Shown piece by piece: positions 8,532 to 17,236 of a stretch of DNA of 64,000 nucleotides. The position numbers were made by a program, and so were the translations under genes. Origin of the DNA: Pseudoluteimonas sp047602125 (GTDB taxonomy: Bacteria > Pseudomonadota > Gammaproteobacteria > Xanthomonadales > Xanthomonadaceae); assembly GCA_047602125.1 (NCBI GenBank), contig JASGIB010000001.1:558001-622000 (forward strand), in the 5' to 3' direction. How positions within the stretch are numbered: the first letter of the stretch is position 1; every line of letters starts with the position of its first letter. The notes beneath the pieces are model-generated. The model saw only the letters and a list, made by a program, of their open reading frames with translations. It did not search any database and had not been told where the DNA came from.

Positions 8532-9824
8532 TCAGGCGAACGGATCGCGCAGGACGATGTTGGCGTCGCGGTCCGGACCGGTGCTGACGATGGCCAGCGG
8601 GCAGCCGGCGAGTTCCTCCAGCGCGCGCAGGTAGGCGCGCGCGGCCGGCGGCAGCTTGTCCCACTCGGTGATGCCGTGGGTGCTTTCCTGCCAGCCCGGG
8701 AATTCCAGGTACACCGGCGTGCATTCTTCCCAACCCTGCGCGTCCAGCGGCGCGTATTCGCTGCGCTTGCCGTGGTACTCGTAGGCGATGCAGATCTTCA
8801 GCGTTTCCATCCCGTCGAGGATGTCGAGCTTGGTGATGCACAGGCCGCTGATGCCGTTGATCGCCACCGCGCGCTTGAGCGCGACGATGTCCATCCAGCC
8901 GCAGCGTCGCGGGCGGCCGGTGGTGGCGCCGTATTCCTGGCCGCGGTCGCGGATGCCCTGCCCGACCTCGTCGTGCAGTTCGGTCGGGAACGGGCCGCCG
9001 CCGACGCGCGTGGCGTAGGCCTTAGCGATGCCGAGCACGTAGTCGATCGCGTCCGCGCCGACGCCGGTGCCGGCGAGCGCGCCGCCGACGGTGGTGTTCG
9101 ACGAGGTGACGTACGGATAGGTGCCGTGGTCGATGTCAAGCAGCGAACCCTGCGCGCCTTCGTACAGCACCTTCTTCCCGGCCTTGCGCAGGTCGTGGAG
9201 GATGCCGGCGACGTCGGACTTCATCGGTTCGACGTATTCGCCGAACGCCAGCGCCTCGTCCAGCGTCTGCTGGAAATCGACCGGCTCGACCTTCAGGTAA
9301 TTCGCGAGCACGAAGTTGTGGTAGTCGAGCGTGGAACGCAGTTTTTCGGCGAGTTCCTTCGGATAGCGCAGGTCGGCGACGCGGATGCCGCGGCGCGCGA
9401 CCTTGTCCTCGTACGCCGGCCCGATGCCGCGCCCGGTGGTGCCGATCGCGTCCTTGCCGGCGGCCTTCTCGCGCGCCTGGTCGAGGGCGATGTGGTACGG
9501 CATGATCAGCGGCGTCGCCGGCGAGATCTTCAGCCGCGAACGCACTTCCACGCCGTTGCCTTCCAGCTCGGCGATTTCCTTCTGCAGCGCGCCCGGGTGC
9601 AGCACCACGCCGTTGCCGATCAGGCACAGCGCGTCGTCGCGCAGGATGCCGGACGGAATCAGGTGCAGCACGGTCTTCCTGCCGCCGATGACGAGGGTGT
9701 GGCCGGCGTTGTGGCCGCCCTGGAAGCGCACCACCGCACCGATGTCCTGCGTCAGCAGGTCGACGATCTTGCCCTTGCCCTCATCGCCCCACTGGGCGCC
9801 CAACACCACGACCGACTGGCCCAT
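8532..9824 (-). CDS. purA: Adenylosuccinate synthetase
   Basis: A 430-residue cytoplasmic GTP-dependent enzyme that joins IMP and aspartate to form adenylosuccinate, the first step from IMP to AMP. The N-terminus has the diagnostic VVVLGAQWGDEGKGKIVD with the GDEGKGK phosphate-binding loop at residues 13-19, then QGGHNAGHT and the GTTGRGIGPAYEDK block. Full length for the family. It stands downstream of the hflKC-DUF2065 cluster, as in Escherichia coli (hflK-hflC-yjeT-purA), but a hairpin terminator lies between, so purA probably also has its own promoter in the roughly 100-base gap. Confidence 0.98.
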   Translation of the reverse strand: MGQSVVVLGAQWGDEGKGKIVDLLTQDIGAVVRFQGGHNAGHTLVIGGRKTVLHLIPSGILRDDALCLIGNGVVLHPGALQKEIAELEGNGVEVRSRLKISPATPLIMPYHIALDQAREKAAGKDAIGTTGRGIGPAYEDKVARRGIRVADLRYPKELAEKLRSTLDYHNFVLANYLKVEPVDFQQTLDEALAFGEYVEPMKSDVAGILHDLRKAGKKVLYEGAQGSLLDIDHGTYPYVTSSNTTVGGALAGTGVGADAIDYVLGIAKAYATRVGGGPFPTELHDEVGQGIRDRGQEYGATTGRPRRCGWMDIVALKRAVAINGISGLCITKLDILDGMETLKICIAYEYHGKRSEYAPLDAQGWEECTPVYLEFPGWQESTHGITEWDKLPPAARAYLRALEELAGCPLAIVSTGPDRDANIVLRDPFA

Positions 9825-9842
9825 TTCTTCGCTCCGGACACG

Positions 9843-9877
9843 GAAAAAGCCGGCGGGAATGGCCCCGACCGGCTTTT
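9843..9877 (-). terminator. Terminator after the hflKC-DUF2065 cluster
   Basis: On the minus strand AAAAGCCGG pairs with CCGGCTTTTT across a roughly 15-base GC-rich loop, ending in five Ts. It lies between the DUF2065 stop codon and the purA start, so it should end or attenuate transcription from the hfl genes before purA. Confidence 0.75.
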
Positions 9878-9928
9878 CGACATTCTACGGGGTTCAGCTC
9901 GCGGGCGCGAGTCGCGGATCCGGGCCGT

Positions 9929-10117
9929 TCAGCCCCCGCGCGCCAGCCACAGGCCCACCAGGCCGGCGATCAGCACCGCGGCGCCGACCCGGCGCACGCC
10001 GTGGTCCGACAGGGCATGCAACTGTTCGACGGCGCGCTTCCACGCCCCGGGGGCGGCGAACAGGAACAGGCCCTCGAGGATCGCGACGAGGGCGAGCGCC
10101 GACCACAGGTCCGACAT
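9929..10117 (-). CDS. DUF2065 (YjeT-like) small membrane protein
   Basis: A 62-residue protein with two hydrophobic helices (LWSALALVAILEGLFLFAAP and GAAVLIAGLVGLWLA) and a central PGAWKRAVEQL loop, the pattern of the DUF2065/YjeT family. The function is unknown; the family is repeatedly found between hflC and purA, exactly as here. The start is 3 bases after the end of hflC, so it is part of the hflKC transcript and may be a small partner of the HflKC-FtsH complex; that partnership is only inferred from position. Confidence 0.88.
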   Translation of the reverse strand: MSDLWSALALVAILEGLFLFAAPGAWKRAVEQLHALSDHGVRRVGAAVLIAGLVGLWLARGG

Positions 10118-10120
10118 GGG

Positions 10121-10984
10121 TCAGCGGTCGTCGCGCATGTATTGCAGGAACGGATCGTTGCGCTCGAGCACGATCACGTCGTTGCCGCCGGAGAAGGCCT
10201 TGCGATAGGCCTCGAGGCTGCGCTGGAAGGCGTAGAAGCCCGGATCCTTCGACGCCGCCTCGGCGTAGATGCGCGCCGCCTCGGCATCACCCTCGCCGCG
10301 CAGCTTCTGCGCGTCGCGTTCGGCCTCGGCCAGGATCACCGCCTGCTGCCGGTCGGCCTCGGAACGGATCTTCTGCGACTGTTCATCGCCTTCGGCGCGC
10401 AACTGGCTGGCCACCTGCTGCCGCTGCGCGCGCATGCGCCGGTACACCTGTTCGATCACCTCGCCGCCGGTGGGCAGGTCGATGCGCTTGATCCGGATGT
10501 CGGAAATCCGCACGCCGAGCGTGGCCGCGCCCTGGTTGATCGAGGCCAGCTGCGCCGACAGCACCTTGTCGCGGTCGCCGGAAACCACTTCCTGCAAGGT
10601 ATGCGCATTGATCTCGTTGCGCAGCGCGTCCTTGATGATCGGCGCCAGCCGCTGCTCGGCGATGGCTTCGTCGCCGCCGGTGGCGCGATAGAAGTCGCGC
10701 ACGTTCTCGATCTGCCCGATGGCGAAGAAGTCGACGCTCACGTCCTTCTTTTCGGAAGTCAGGTAGCGCTCCGGATCGGCCGGAAGCACCTTCAGGCGCC
10801 GGTCGAACACCAGCTTCGATTCGATCAGCGGGATCTTGAAATGCAGCCCCGGGCCGACGTTGCTGCGCACGACCTTGCCGAGGTTGAGCACGATCGCGGT
10901 GTGGCCTTCGTTCACCACGTAGACCGACCCCAGCAGCGCGAACGCCGCCACGACCGCCGCGACGACCAGCATGCGCACGTTCAT
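10121..10984 (-). CDS. hflC: Protease modulator HflC
   Basis: A 287-residue membrane-anchored SPFH/band-7 protein. A single N-terminal membrane segment (about residues 4-23) is followed by the SPFH domain facing the periplasm and a long Glu/Gln/Arg-rich coiled coil (about 190-250, EAERDAQKLRGEGDAEAARIYAEA pattern). With HflK it forms the cage that surrounds and restrains the FtsH protease; ftsH is also in this window. Its ATG overlaps the hflK stop as ATGA, so translation is probably coupled and the two subunits made in equal amounts. Confidence 0.96.
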   Translation of the reverse strand: MNVRMLVVAAVVAAFALLGSVYVVNEGHTAIVLNLGKVVRSNVGPGLHFKIPLIESKLVFDRRLKVLPADPERYLTSEKKDVSVDFFAIGQIENVRDFYRATGGDEAIAEQRLAPIIKDALRNEINAHTLQEVVSGDRDKVLSAQLASINQGAATLGVRISDIRIKRIDLPTGGEVIEQVYRRMRAQRQQVASQLRAEGDEQSQKIRSEADRQQAVILAEAERDAQKLRGEGDAEAARIYAEAASKDPGFYAFQRSLEAYRKAFSGGNDVIVLERNDPFLQYMRDDR

Positions 10985-12045
10985 CGCCCCACCTCCCGAT
11001 CCGCGCTGCGCGGTTCGCGTCCCGGGCGCGCGTCCGCATCGTCGGGCGTGGCGCTGACCACCGGCGACAACACGTCCGGCAACAAGGGCGGCGCGGCCGT
11101 CGACGCCGCCGACGGCATCGGCACGTAGATCAACTGGCGGCCATCGCCGCCGACCACGGTGCGGTTCTTCGCCAGCACGTCCTGCACGGTTTCCAGCCAC
11201 AGGCGCTTGCGGGTCACTTCAGGCGCCGCCTTGTACTGCGCGACGAGCAGGTCGAAACGCTGCGCATCGCCGGTGGCGCGGGCGACGGCAGCGGTCTTGT
11301 AGCCTTCGGCCACGGTGCGCACGCGCGCGGCCTGGCCGCGGGCCTCGGGCACGATCTTGCTGGCGTAGGCCTCGGCCTCGTTCTTGAGCCGGTCCTTGTC
11401 CTGCTGCGCGCTGTTGACGTCGTCGAACGCCGGCTTCACCTCCTCCGGCGGACGCGCGTTCGGCAGGTTGAGTTCGGTGACGACGAGCCCGGTGCGGTAC
11501 ACCTGCAAGGCCTGCTGCAGGCGTTGCTTCGACGACACCGCCAACGCATTGCGCGCGCTGAGGACGGTATCGAGGTCGGAACGGCCGACCTGCTCGCGGA
11601 CCGCGCTGAGCGTGGCCTCCTTCAGCACTTCGTCGGCATTGCGGGTGCCGAACAGGTAGAGCTGCGCATCGCCGACGCGGTACTGCACGTTGATCTCGAC
11701 GCTGACGATGTTCTCGTCTCGGGTCAGCACCGGCACGGTATCGCTGAAGGTCTTGATCTGGGTGGCGTTGACCTTGAGCACGCGTTCCAGCGGCCACGGC
11801 AACTTCAGGTGCGGACCGGGTTGCAACACCCGGGCGAAGCTGCCGAAGCGCAGTACCACGCCGCGCTGCTGTTCGGTCACCAGCACGAAGCTGTCGAGCG
11901 CGAGCATCACGACCACCGCGATGCCGACCCAGCGCAGGTAGCCACCGTCTCCGCCGATGCCGCGCAGCGGCCGCAATAGGCGCGAGAACGCGTCGTCGGC
12001 CTTGCGCTTGCCTTCGTCGTTGCCGCCGGGGGTATTCCAGGCCAT
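10981..12045 (-). CDS. hflK: FtsH protease activity modulator HflK
   Basis: A 354-residue SPFH/band-7 membrane protein. A Gly/Lys-rich cytoplasmic N-terminus precedes one membrane helix (about residues 40-57, WVGIAVVVMLALDSFVLV), then the SPFH domain starting VTEQQRGVVLRFG and a helical C-terminal part containing EAEAYASKIVPEARGQAARV. It partners HflC in the FtsH-regulating complex. The 4-base overlap with hflC and 70-base distance to hflX place it in the hfq-hflX-hflK-hflC series. The C-terminal tail is Ala/Pro/Arg-rich and looks disordered. Confidence 0.95.
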   Translation of the reverse strand: MAWNTPGGNDEGKRKADDAFSRLLRPLRGIGGDGGYLRWVGIAVVVMLALDSFVLVTEQQRGVVLRFGSFARVLQPGPHLKLPWPLERVLKVNATQIKTFSDTVPVLTRDENIVSVEINVQYRVGDAQLYLFGTRNADEVLKEATLSAVREQVGRSDLDTVLSARNALAVSSKQRLQQALQVYRTGLVVTELNLPNARPPEEVKPAFDDVNSAQQDKDRLKNEAEAYASKIVPEARGQAARVRTVAEGYKTAAVARATGDAQRFDLLVAQYKAAPEVTRKRLWLETVQDVLAKNRTVVGGDGRQLIYVPMPSAASTAAPPLLPDVLSPVVSATPDDADARPGREPRSADREVGR

Positions 12046-12115
12046 GCAGGCTCCGTTGCTGGTCTCGGGTCGATTCTACGTGATCGCGAAAAGCCGACGA
12101 CGGGCCGCGACCCGC

Positions 12116-13423
12116 CTACTCGGTTTCCACTTCGGGCAGCAGGGCACGCAGCGGCGCGCCATCGGCCTGCGCGGCGAGGCGCGCGGCATCGGCCAGCGCC
12201 AGGTCCACGCGCAGGCGCCAACCATCGTCGTCGTGGGATTCGTCGCGCACCGCTTCCAGCGCGTGCAGGCGCGCGCGCAGGCGGCCGGCATCGGTCGGCA
12301 ATCGCACTTCCCCGCTCACGCGGCGCAGGCCGAGGCGTTCGCCCAGCGCATGGCGCAGCAGGCCGAGGCCATCGCCGTCGCGGGCGGACATCCACACCGC
12401 GGCGGATTCCGCGTCGCCGCCGTCGACGCGCGCCACCGCGCCCTCGATGCGGTCGATCTTGTTGAACACGCGCAGTTGCGGAATGTCGCCGGCGCCGATC
12501 TCGTGCAGCACTTCGTCGACCTGCATGATGCGTTCGTCGCGCAACGGGTCGGCGGCATCGACCACGTGCAGCAGCAGGTCGGCCTCGCGCGCCTCGCTCA
12601 GGGTCGAACGGAACGCGGCGACCAGTTCGTGCGGCAGGTCGCGGACGAAACCGACGGTATCGGCGAGCACCACGCCGCCGCCGGGCAGTTCGATCCGGCG
12701 CACGGTGGGATCCAGCGTCGCGAACAACTGGTCCGCGGCGTAGGCATCCGCACCGGTGAGCGTGTTGAACAGCGTGGACTTGCCGGCGTTGGTGTAGCCG
12801 ACCAGCGCGACGCGCGGCAATTCGCTGCGCACGCGCGCGCGACGCATCTGCGTGCGCTGCACCTCAACCTTCTCCAGCCGCTTCTGCAGCATGTCCACCC
12901 GCTTCTGCAGCAGGCGGCGGTCGGTCTCGAGCTGGGTTTCGCCGGGGCCGCGCAGGCCGATGGAACCGCCGCGCTGGCGCTCGAGGTGGGTCCAGCCGCG
13001 CACCAGGCGTGTGGCCATGTGCTTGAGCTGCGCGAGTTCCACCTGCAGCTTGCCTTCGGCGCTGCGCGCCCGCTGCGAGAAGATGTCGAGGATCAGCCCG
13101 GTGCGGTCGACCACGCGGCGTTCCAGCGCGCGCTCGAGGTTGCGTTCCTGCACCGGCGTGAGCTGGTGGTTGACCAGCACGAGGTCGGCGCCAGTCGCGT
13201 CGCAGGCGACCTTCACCTCGTCCAGTTTGCCGCTACCGATCAGCGTGGCCGGGTTGGGGCGGTCGATGCGCGCGTGCAGCAGGTGGGCGACGGTGGCCCC
13301 GGCCGAACGCGCGAGGTCGGCGAATTCCTCGACCACGCCCTCGTCGGGCTTGCCGCCGGCATGGGGCTGGATCAGCAGGGCGGTTTCGCCCCGGCGGGAG
13401 CGTTCGAACAATTGGGTCGGCAT
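12116..13423 (-). CDS. hflX: Ribosome-associated GTPase HflX
   Basis: A 435-residue GTPase that binds the 50S subunit and splits stalled or stress-damaged 70S ribosomes. The N-terminal HflX domain has the GSGKLDEV glycine-rich segment (about 63-70); the linker contains RGPGETQLETDRR; the G domain has the P-loop GYTNAGKS at 209-216, the switch DTVGF and the NKID specificity motif. The ATG at 13423 matches the usual N-terminus of the family; the open frame extends 43 codons further upstream but into the intergenic region after hfq. It lies 52 bases after hfq, the normal order. Confidence 0.96.
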   Translation of the reverse strand: MPTQLFERSRRGETALLIQPHAGGKPDEGVVEEFADLARSAGATVAHLLHARIDRPNPATLIGSGKLDEVKVACDATGADLVLVNHQLTPVQERNLERALERRVVDRTGLILDIFSQRARSAEGKLQVELAQLKHMATRLVRGWTHLERQRGGSIGLRGPGETQLETDRRLLQKRVDMLQKRLEKVEVQRTQMRRARVRSELPRVALVGYTNAGKSTLFNTLTGADAYAADQLFATLDPTVRRIELPGGGVVLADTVGFVRDLPHELVAAFRSTLSEAREADLLLHVVDAADPLRDERIMQVDEVLHEIGAGDIPQLRVFNKIDRIEGAVARVDGGDAESAAVWMSARDGDGLGLLRHALGERLGLRRVSGEVRLPTDAGRLRARLHALEAVRDESHDDDGWRLRVDLALADAARLAAQADGAPLRALLPEVETE

Positions 13424-13475
13424 CGGGGACGAATTATGGGCGATCGCCCCGAAACCAAGCCGTCCGCGGACTTGC

Positions 13476-13751
13476 TTATTCGGCCTCGTCGCCGCCCTCG
13501 ACCGCGCCCTCGGCGTCGGCGGCCGCCGATGGCGTGGCGCCCACGCGGACATTGCGCGCCGGGACCACGGTGGAAATGGCGTGCTTGTAGACCATCTGGC
13601 TGACGGTGTTGCGCAGCAGGACCACGAACTGGTCGAAGGATTCGATGGTGCCCTGCAGCTTGATGCCGTTGACGAGGTAGATCGACACCGGCACGCGTTC
13701 GCGGCGTAGCGCGTTCAGGAACGGATCCTGCAAAAACTGGCCCTTGGACAT
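13476..13751 (-). CDS. hfq: RNA chaperone Hfq
   Basis: A 91-residue hexameric Sm-like RNA chaperone that pairs small RNAs with mRNAs. The Sm1 motif (QFLQDPFLNALRRERVPVSIYLVNGIKLQG) and the Sm2 hallmark YKHAISTVVP are intact. The C-terminal tail after about residue 70 is short, Ala/Glu/Asp-rich and acidic (EGAVEGGDEAE), a flexible tip that can sweep the RNA-binding rim. It sits between miaA (95 bases upstream) and hflX (52 bases downstream), the classic miaA-hfq-hflX order. Confidence 0.98.
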   Translation of the reverse strand: MSKGQFLQDPFLNALRRERVPVSIYLVNGIKLQGTIESFDQFVVLLRNTVSQMVYKHAISTVVPARNVRVGATPSAAADAEGAVEGGDEAE

Positions 13752-13846
13752 GGCTTTCCCCAGCTTGGATTTTGTTGTGTCCGGTCCGGTCGTCGCCGGA
13801 TCCGCATCGCCCGACCCGCACTCCCCGCGGCGGCGACGGCCCGATA

Positions 13847-14821
13847 TTAACCGACCGATCCGCGCGTTGTGCCGAGGAAAGCCCGCACCGCGCCCTGCAA
13901 TTCCGTGCGCTGCGTCGAAGGATCGAACCACAGGGCGTCGCTTTCCCCGCGCAGCCAGGTGAACTGGCGCTTGGCCAGCTGGCGCGTGGCGGCAACGGCG
14001 CGTGCGCGGAAATCCGCCGCATCGCCCTGCCCATCCAGGTATTCCCACGCCTGCCGGTAACCTACCGCGCGCAACGCCGGCAGGTCGAGCGGGCGCGGAT
14101 GCGACTGCAATCCGGGCAAGTCGCGCAAGGCGCGGACTTCGTCGAGGAATCCCGCCCGCAACATCGCGTCGAAGCGCATTTCGATGCGTTCGTGCAGCAA
14201 TGCGCGCTGCGGCGGCGCCAGCGCCAGCTTCAGCACCTTCGCCGGCAGGCGCTCGCCGCGCGCATCGCGCTGCCACGCGCTGATCGGTTTCCCGCTGAGC
14301 CGGAACACCTCCAGCGCGCGCTGGATGCGCTGCGCGTCGGTGGCGTGGATGCGCGACGCTGCTTCGGGATCGACTTCGGCGAGTTCCGCATGCAGCGCCG
14401 CCCAACCGCGTTCCACGGCTTCGGATGCGATCTTCGCGCGCATCGCCTCGTCCGCTTCCGGCATGTCGGCGAGCCCCTGCAACAGCGCGCGGAAGTACAG
14501 GCCGGTGCCGCCGGCGAGGATCGGCAGTTTGCCGCGCGCGAGGATGCCGTCGATGGCGCGGCGTGCGTCTTCGGCGAATTCCGCGGCCGAATACGGCTGC
14601 CACGGTTCGCGCACGTCGATCAAATGATGTTGAACGCGCGCCCGTTCTTCGCGCGTCGGCTTGGCCGCGCCGATGTCGAGGCCGCGATAGACCAGCGCCG
14701 AATCGACGCTGACGATTTCGCCATCAAGGCTTTCCGCCAGCTCCAGCGCGAACGCGGTCTTGCCCGACGCGGTCGGGCCCATCACCGCGATGGCGGAAGG
14801 GCGAAGGTCGGCGCTCATCAC
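13847..14821 (-). CDS. miaA: tRNA dimethylallyltransferase
   Basis: A 324-residue enzyme that adds a dimethylallyl group to A37 of tRNAs reading codons that begin with U. The P-loop GPTASGKT lies near residues 15-22, followed by VDSALVYRGLDIGAAKP and the LAGGTGLYFRALLQGL block, all typical of MiaA. The start has two adjacent ATGs; either gives a normal protein. It begins 4 bases after the stop of the amino-acid permease gene, so it may be read from the same transcript, an arrangement not usual for miaA. Confidence 0.97.
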   Translation of the reverse strand: MMSADLRPSAIAVMGPTASGKTAFALELAESLDGEIVSVDSALVYRGLDIGAAKPTREERARVQHHLIDVREPWQPYSAAEFAEDARRAIDGILARGKLPILAGGTGLYFRALLQGLADMPEADEAMRAKIASEAVERGWAALHAELAEVDPEAASRIHATDAQRIQRALEVFRLSGKPISAWQRDARGERLPAKVLKLALAPPQRALLHERIEMRFDAMLRAGFLDEVRALRDLPGLQSHPRPLDLPALRAVGYRQAWEYLDGQGDAADFRARAVAATRQLAKRQFTWLRGESDALWFDPSTQRTELQGAVRAFLGTTRGSVG

Positions 14822-14825
14822 GCCA

Positions 14826-16244
14826 TCAGGCGTGGCGTCCCGCCGCGAGCAAGCTGTTGCGCCGCGCGTACAGCAGGTACACGAGCAGGCCGAACGCGTT
14901 CCACAGCAGGCACCACAGCTGCGTGCGCGTCGGCAGGCTGTAGAACAGGTAGATGCAGCCGAGGATCGCGACCGGTCCGACGATCCACGCTAGCGGCGTG
15001 CGGAACACGCGCGCGCGATTCGGGTCGCGCCTGCGCAGCACCAGCAGGCAGGTGGCGACGGCGATGAAGGCGATCAGCGTGCCGGCATTGGCGAGCGCGG
15101 CGATTTCGTCGAGCCGGGCGATGCCGGCCAGTGCCGAGGTCACGATGGCGGTGAACACGGTGATCGCCACCGGCGTGCCGCGCTTGCCGACCTTGGACAG
15201 CGAACGCGGCAGCAGGCCGTCGCGCGACATCACGAAGAAGATGCGGCTCTGGCCGTAGAAGAACGCGAGCAGCACGGTCGGCAATGCGATCACCGCCGCC
15301 GCCGCGACGATCTTCGCCGCCGCGCCGTGGCCGAGTTCGCGCATGATCAGTGCCAGCGGTTCCGGGCTCTGCCCGAACACGCCGAAGCTCAGCGCGCCGA
15401 CCGCGGCCAATGCGACGACCATGTAGATCAGGGTGCAGCCGATCATCGAACCGACGATGCCGATGGACAGGTCACGGCCGGGATTCTTGGTCTCCTCCGC
15501 CGCGGTCGAGATCGCGTCGAAGCCGTAGAAGGCGAAGAAGATGATCGCGGCCGCCGCCATCACCCCGTACTTTTTGCCGTCGGGGCCGATGCTTTCGACG
15601 AAGCCGTGCGGCATGAAGGGATGCAGGTTCGAGGCGTCGAAGGCCGGCAGCGCGATGGCGACGAACACCGCCAGCGCGAGCAGCTTGAACACCACGAGGA
15701 ACGCATTCACCGTCGCGCTCTCGCGGGTGCCGGCGATCAGCGCGCCGGCGACCACCCACGTGATCAGAATGGCGGGAACGTTGATCAGCCCGCCCGCGTG
15801 CGGGCCGACGGTCAGGGCCGTCGGCAGATCGACGCCGAGTCCCTTCAGGAACCCGACCGCGTAGCCGGACCAGCCGACCGCGACCGTGCTCACGACCAGG
15901 GTGTATTCGAGGATCAGGCTCCAGCCCACGATCCAGGCGATGGTTTCGCCGAGCACCGCGTAACTGTAGGTGTAGGCGCTGCCCGCCGCGGGCATCATCG
16001 TCGCCATTTCCGCGTAGGCCAGCGCGGCGCAGGCGCAGACGATGCCGGCGACGAGGAAGGAGATGAGCACCGCCGGGCCGGCGAGGTTGGCGCCGACGCC
16101 GATCAACGTGTAGATGCCGGTGCCCACGATCGCGCCGATGCCGAGCGCGACCAGGTGCGGCCAGCCCAGCGTCGGAACGAGCCTGCGCCCTTCCTCGTGG
16201 ACCGTGACCCGGTCGATGTCCTTGCGCCGCAGCCAGCTCTGCAT
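14826..16244 (-). CDS. APC-superfamily amino acid permease
   Basis: A 472-residue inner-membrane transporter with about 12-13 hydrophobic helices. The first helix carries the family signature GIGAIVGTGIYTLIGVGA, which binds the amino acid backbone, and a later FAFYGFDAISTAAEETKNP segment marks the cationic amino acid transporter (CAT) type. The N-terminal cytoplasmic part (SWLRRKDIDRV) is also typical of that group. It probably moves amino acids in exchange for or with protons; the substrate is not determinable here. It ends 4 bases before miaA. Confidence 0.9.
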   Translation of the reverse strand: MQSWLRRKDIDRVTVHEEGRRLVPTLGWPHLVALGIGAIVGTGIYTLIGVGANLAGPAVLISFLVAGIVCACAALAYAEMATMMPAAGSAYTYSYAVLGETIAWIVGWSLILEYTLVVSTVAVGWSGYAVGFLKGLGVDLPTALTVGPHAGGLINVPAILITWVVAGALIAGTRESATVNAFLVVFKLLALAVFVAIALPAFDASNLHPFMPHGFVESIGPDGKKYGVMAAAAIIFFAFYGFDAISTAAEETKNPGRDLSIGIVGSMIGCTLIYMVVALAAVGALSFGVFGQSPEPLALIMRELGHGAAAKIVAAAAVIALPTVLLAFFYGQSRIFFVMSRDGLLPRSLSKVGKRGTPVAITVFTAIVTSALAGIARLDEIAALANAGTLIAFIAVATCLLVLRRRDPNRARVFRTPLAWIVGPVAILGCIYLFYSLPTRTQLWCLLWNAFGLLVYLLYARRNSLLAAGRHA

Positions 16245-16310
16245 GTCGATCCCCGGGCGAATGGCAGAAGGCCACAGTGTGCCGGAAAGCGGCCCGGACC
16301 GCGCCCCGCG

Positions 16311-17114
16311 TCAGCGCGAATCGAGGTACTGCTTCAACGCCGCGATTTCCGCATCCGTCAGCGAGGGCGCGAAGCGGTCGCGCGCCATCCGGCTCATCAG
16401 GCCGGTTTTCGATTCGCGGCCATCGGCGGTCACGCCGGTTCGCATCAATCGAACGAAGGCCTCCGGCGTATACGCCTTGGCGACCACGAGGGAAGGCGCA
16501 TCGTCGCCTTCGAAACCGTCGAGGTTCCAGCCGTGGCATTCGCCGCATGAGGTCATGGCCAGGTGGCGCCCCAGCGCCAGCGGTTCGACCGGAGGCATCG
16601 CGGGCGGCTTGTTACCGGCGTCCGGCTTCATGTCGGGCAACCACGGATGCGTGCCGTCCGCGATCGCCTTCGCCAGCGATGGGGACCATTTCGTCTGTGG
16701 CATGCCCACGGGGCGTACGGCGGGCAAGGACCGCATCCATGCCGTGATGTCGCGTACTTCGCGATCGCTGAGGTGCTGCAGCATCTTAATCGGCATTCCC
16801 CAAGGCACGTGGCCGTCGTGGGTCCTGCCCTCGCGCAAGAGCGCCGCGAACGCCGCGTCGTCGTAGAGTTCGCGCTTGATCGTCAGGTTGGCGGTAACGA
16901 CCAGGCCCTGGTCTTCGTCTTCGTCGAAGACTTTCCCGCCGCCATCGGCGGCGTGGCAGCCGTTGCAGCCGACGCGCGTGGCCACGCGCAGGCCTTCGGC
17001 GGGATCGCCCGCCGCGACATCGGCGGCCGCAATCGCCGGCGAATCCGTTGCGGTCGCCGGCGGTTTTCCGCATGCGGCCAGCAGGAAAACCGCGATGAAG
17101 GCGACGGCTCGCAT
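16311..17114 (-). CDS. Di-haem c-type cytochrome lipoprotein
   Basis: A 267-residue exported electron carrier with two haem-binding motifs, CNGCH (Cys50, Cys53, His54) and CGECH (Cys190, Cys193, His194), in two cytochrome-c domains. The N-terminus ends in LLAAC, so Cys15 may be lipidated and hold the protein at the membrane. Several methionines after each motif (for example in WGMPIKM and GLMSRMARD) could be distal ligands. The ATG at 17114 follows a GGGGGGA site. It lies 122 bases downstream of the TonB receptor on the same strand; whether it accepts electrons from a dehydrogenase elsewhere is unknown. Confidence 0.9.
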   Translation of the reverse strand: MRAVAFIAVFLLAACGKPPATATDSPAIAAADVAAGDPAEGLRVATRVGCNGCHAADGGGKVFDEDEDQGLVVTANLTIKRELYDDAAFAALLREGRTHDGHVPWGMPIKMLQHLSDREVRDITAWMRSLPAVRPVGMPQTKWSPSLAKAIADGTHPWLPDMKPDAGNKPPAMPPVEPLALGRHLAMTSCGECHGWNLDGFEGDDAPSLVVAKAYTPEAFVRLMRTGVTADGRESKTGLMSRMARDRFAPSLTDAEIAALKQYLDSR

Positions 17115-17236
17115 GGCATCCCCCCGCGAAGGCATGAAGCACAACGGGGCGAACGCGCCCACGCTTCCGATCCGGCCAGAGCGCATCGCCCCGCAGGCGC
17201 GCCGGGCCCGCACGTCGCGGGCCCGGCGGAGCTGCG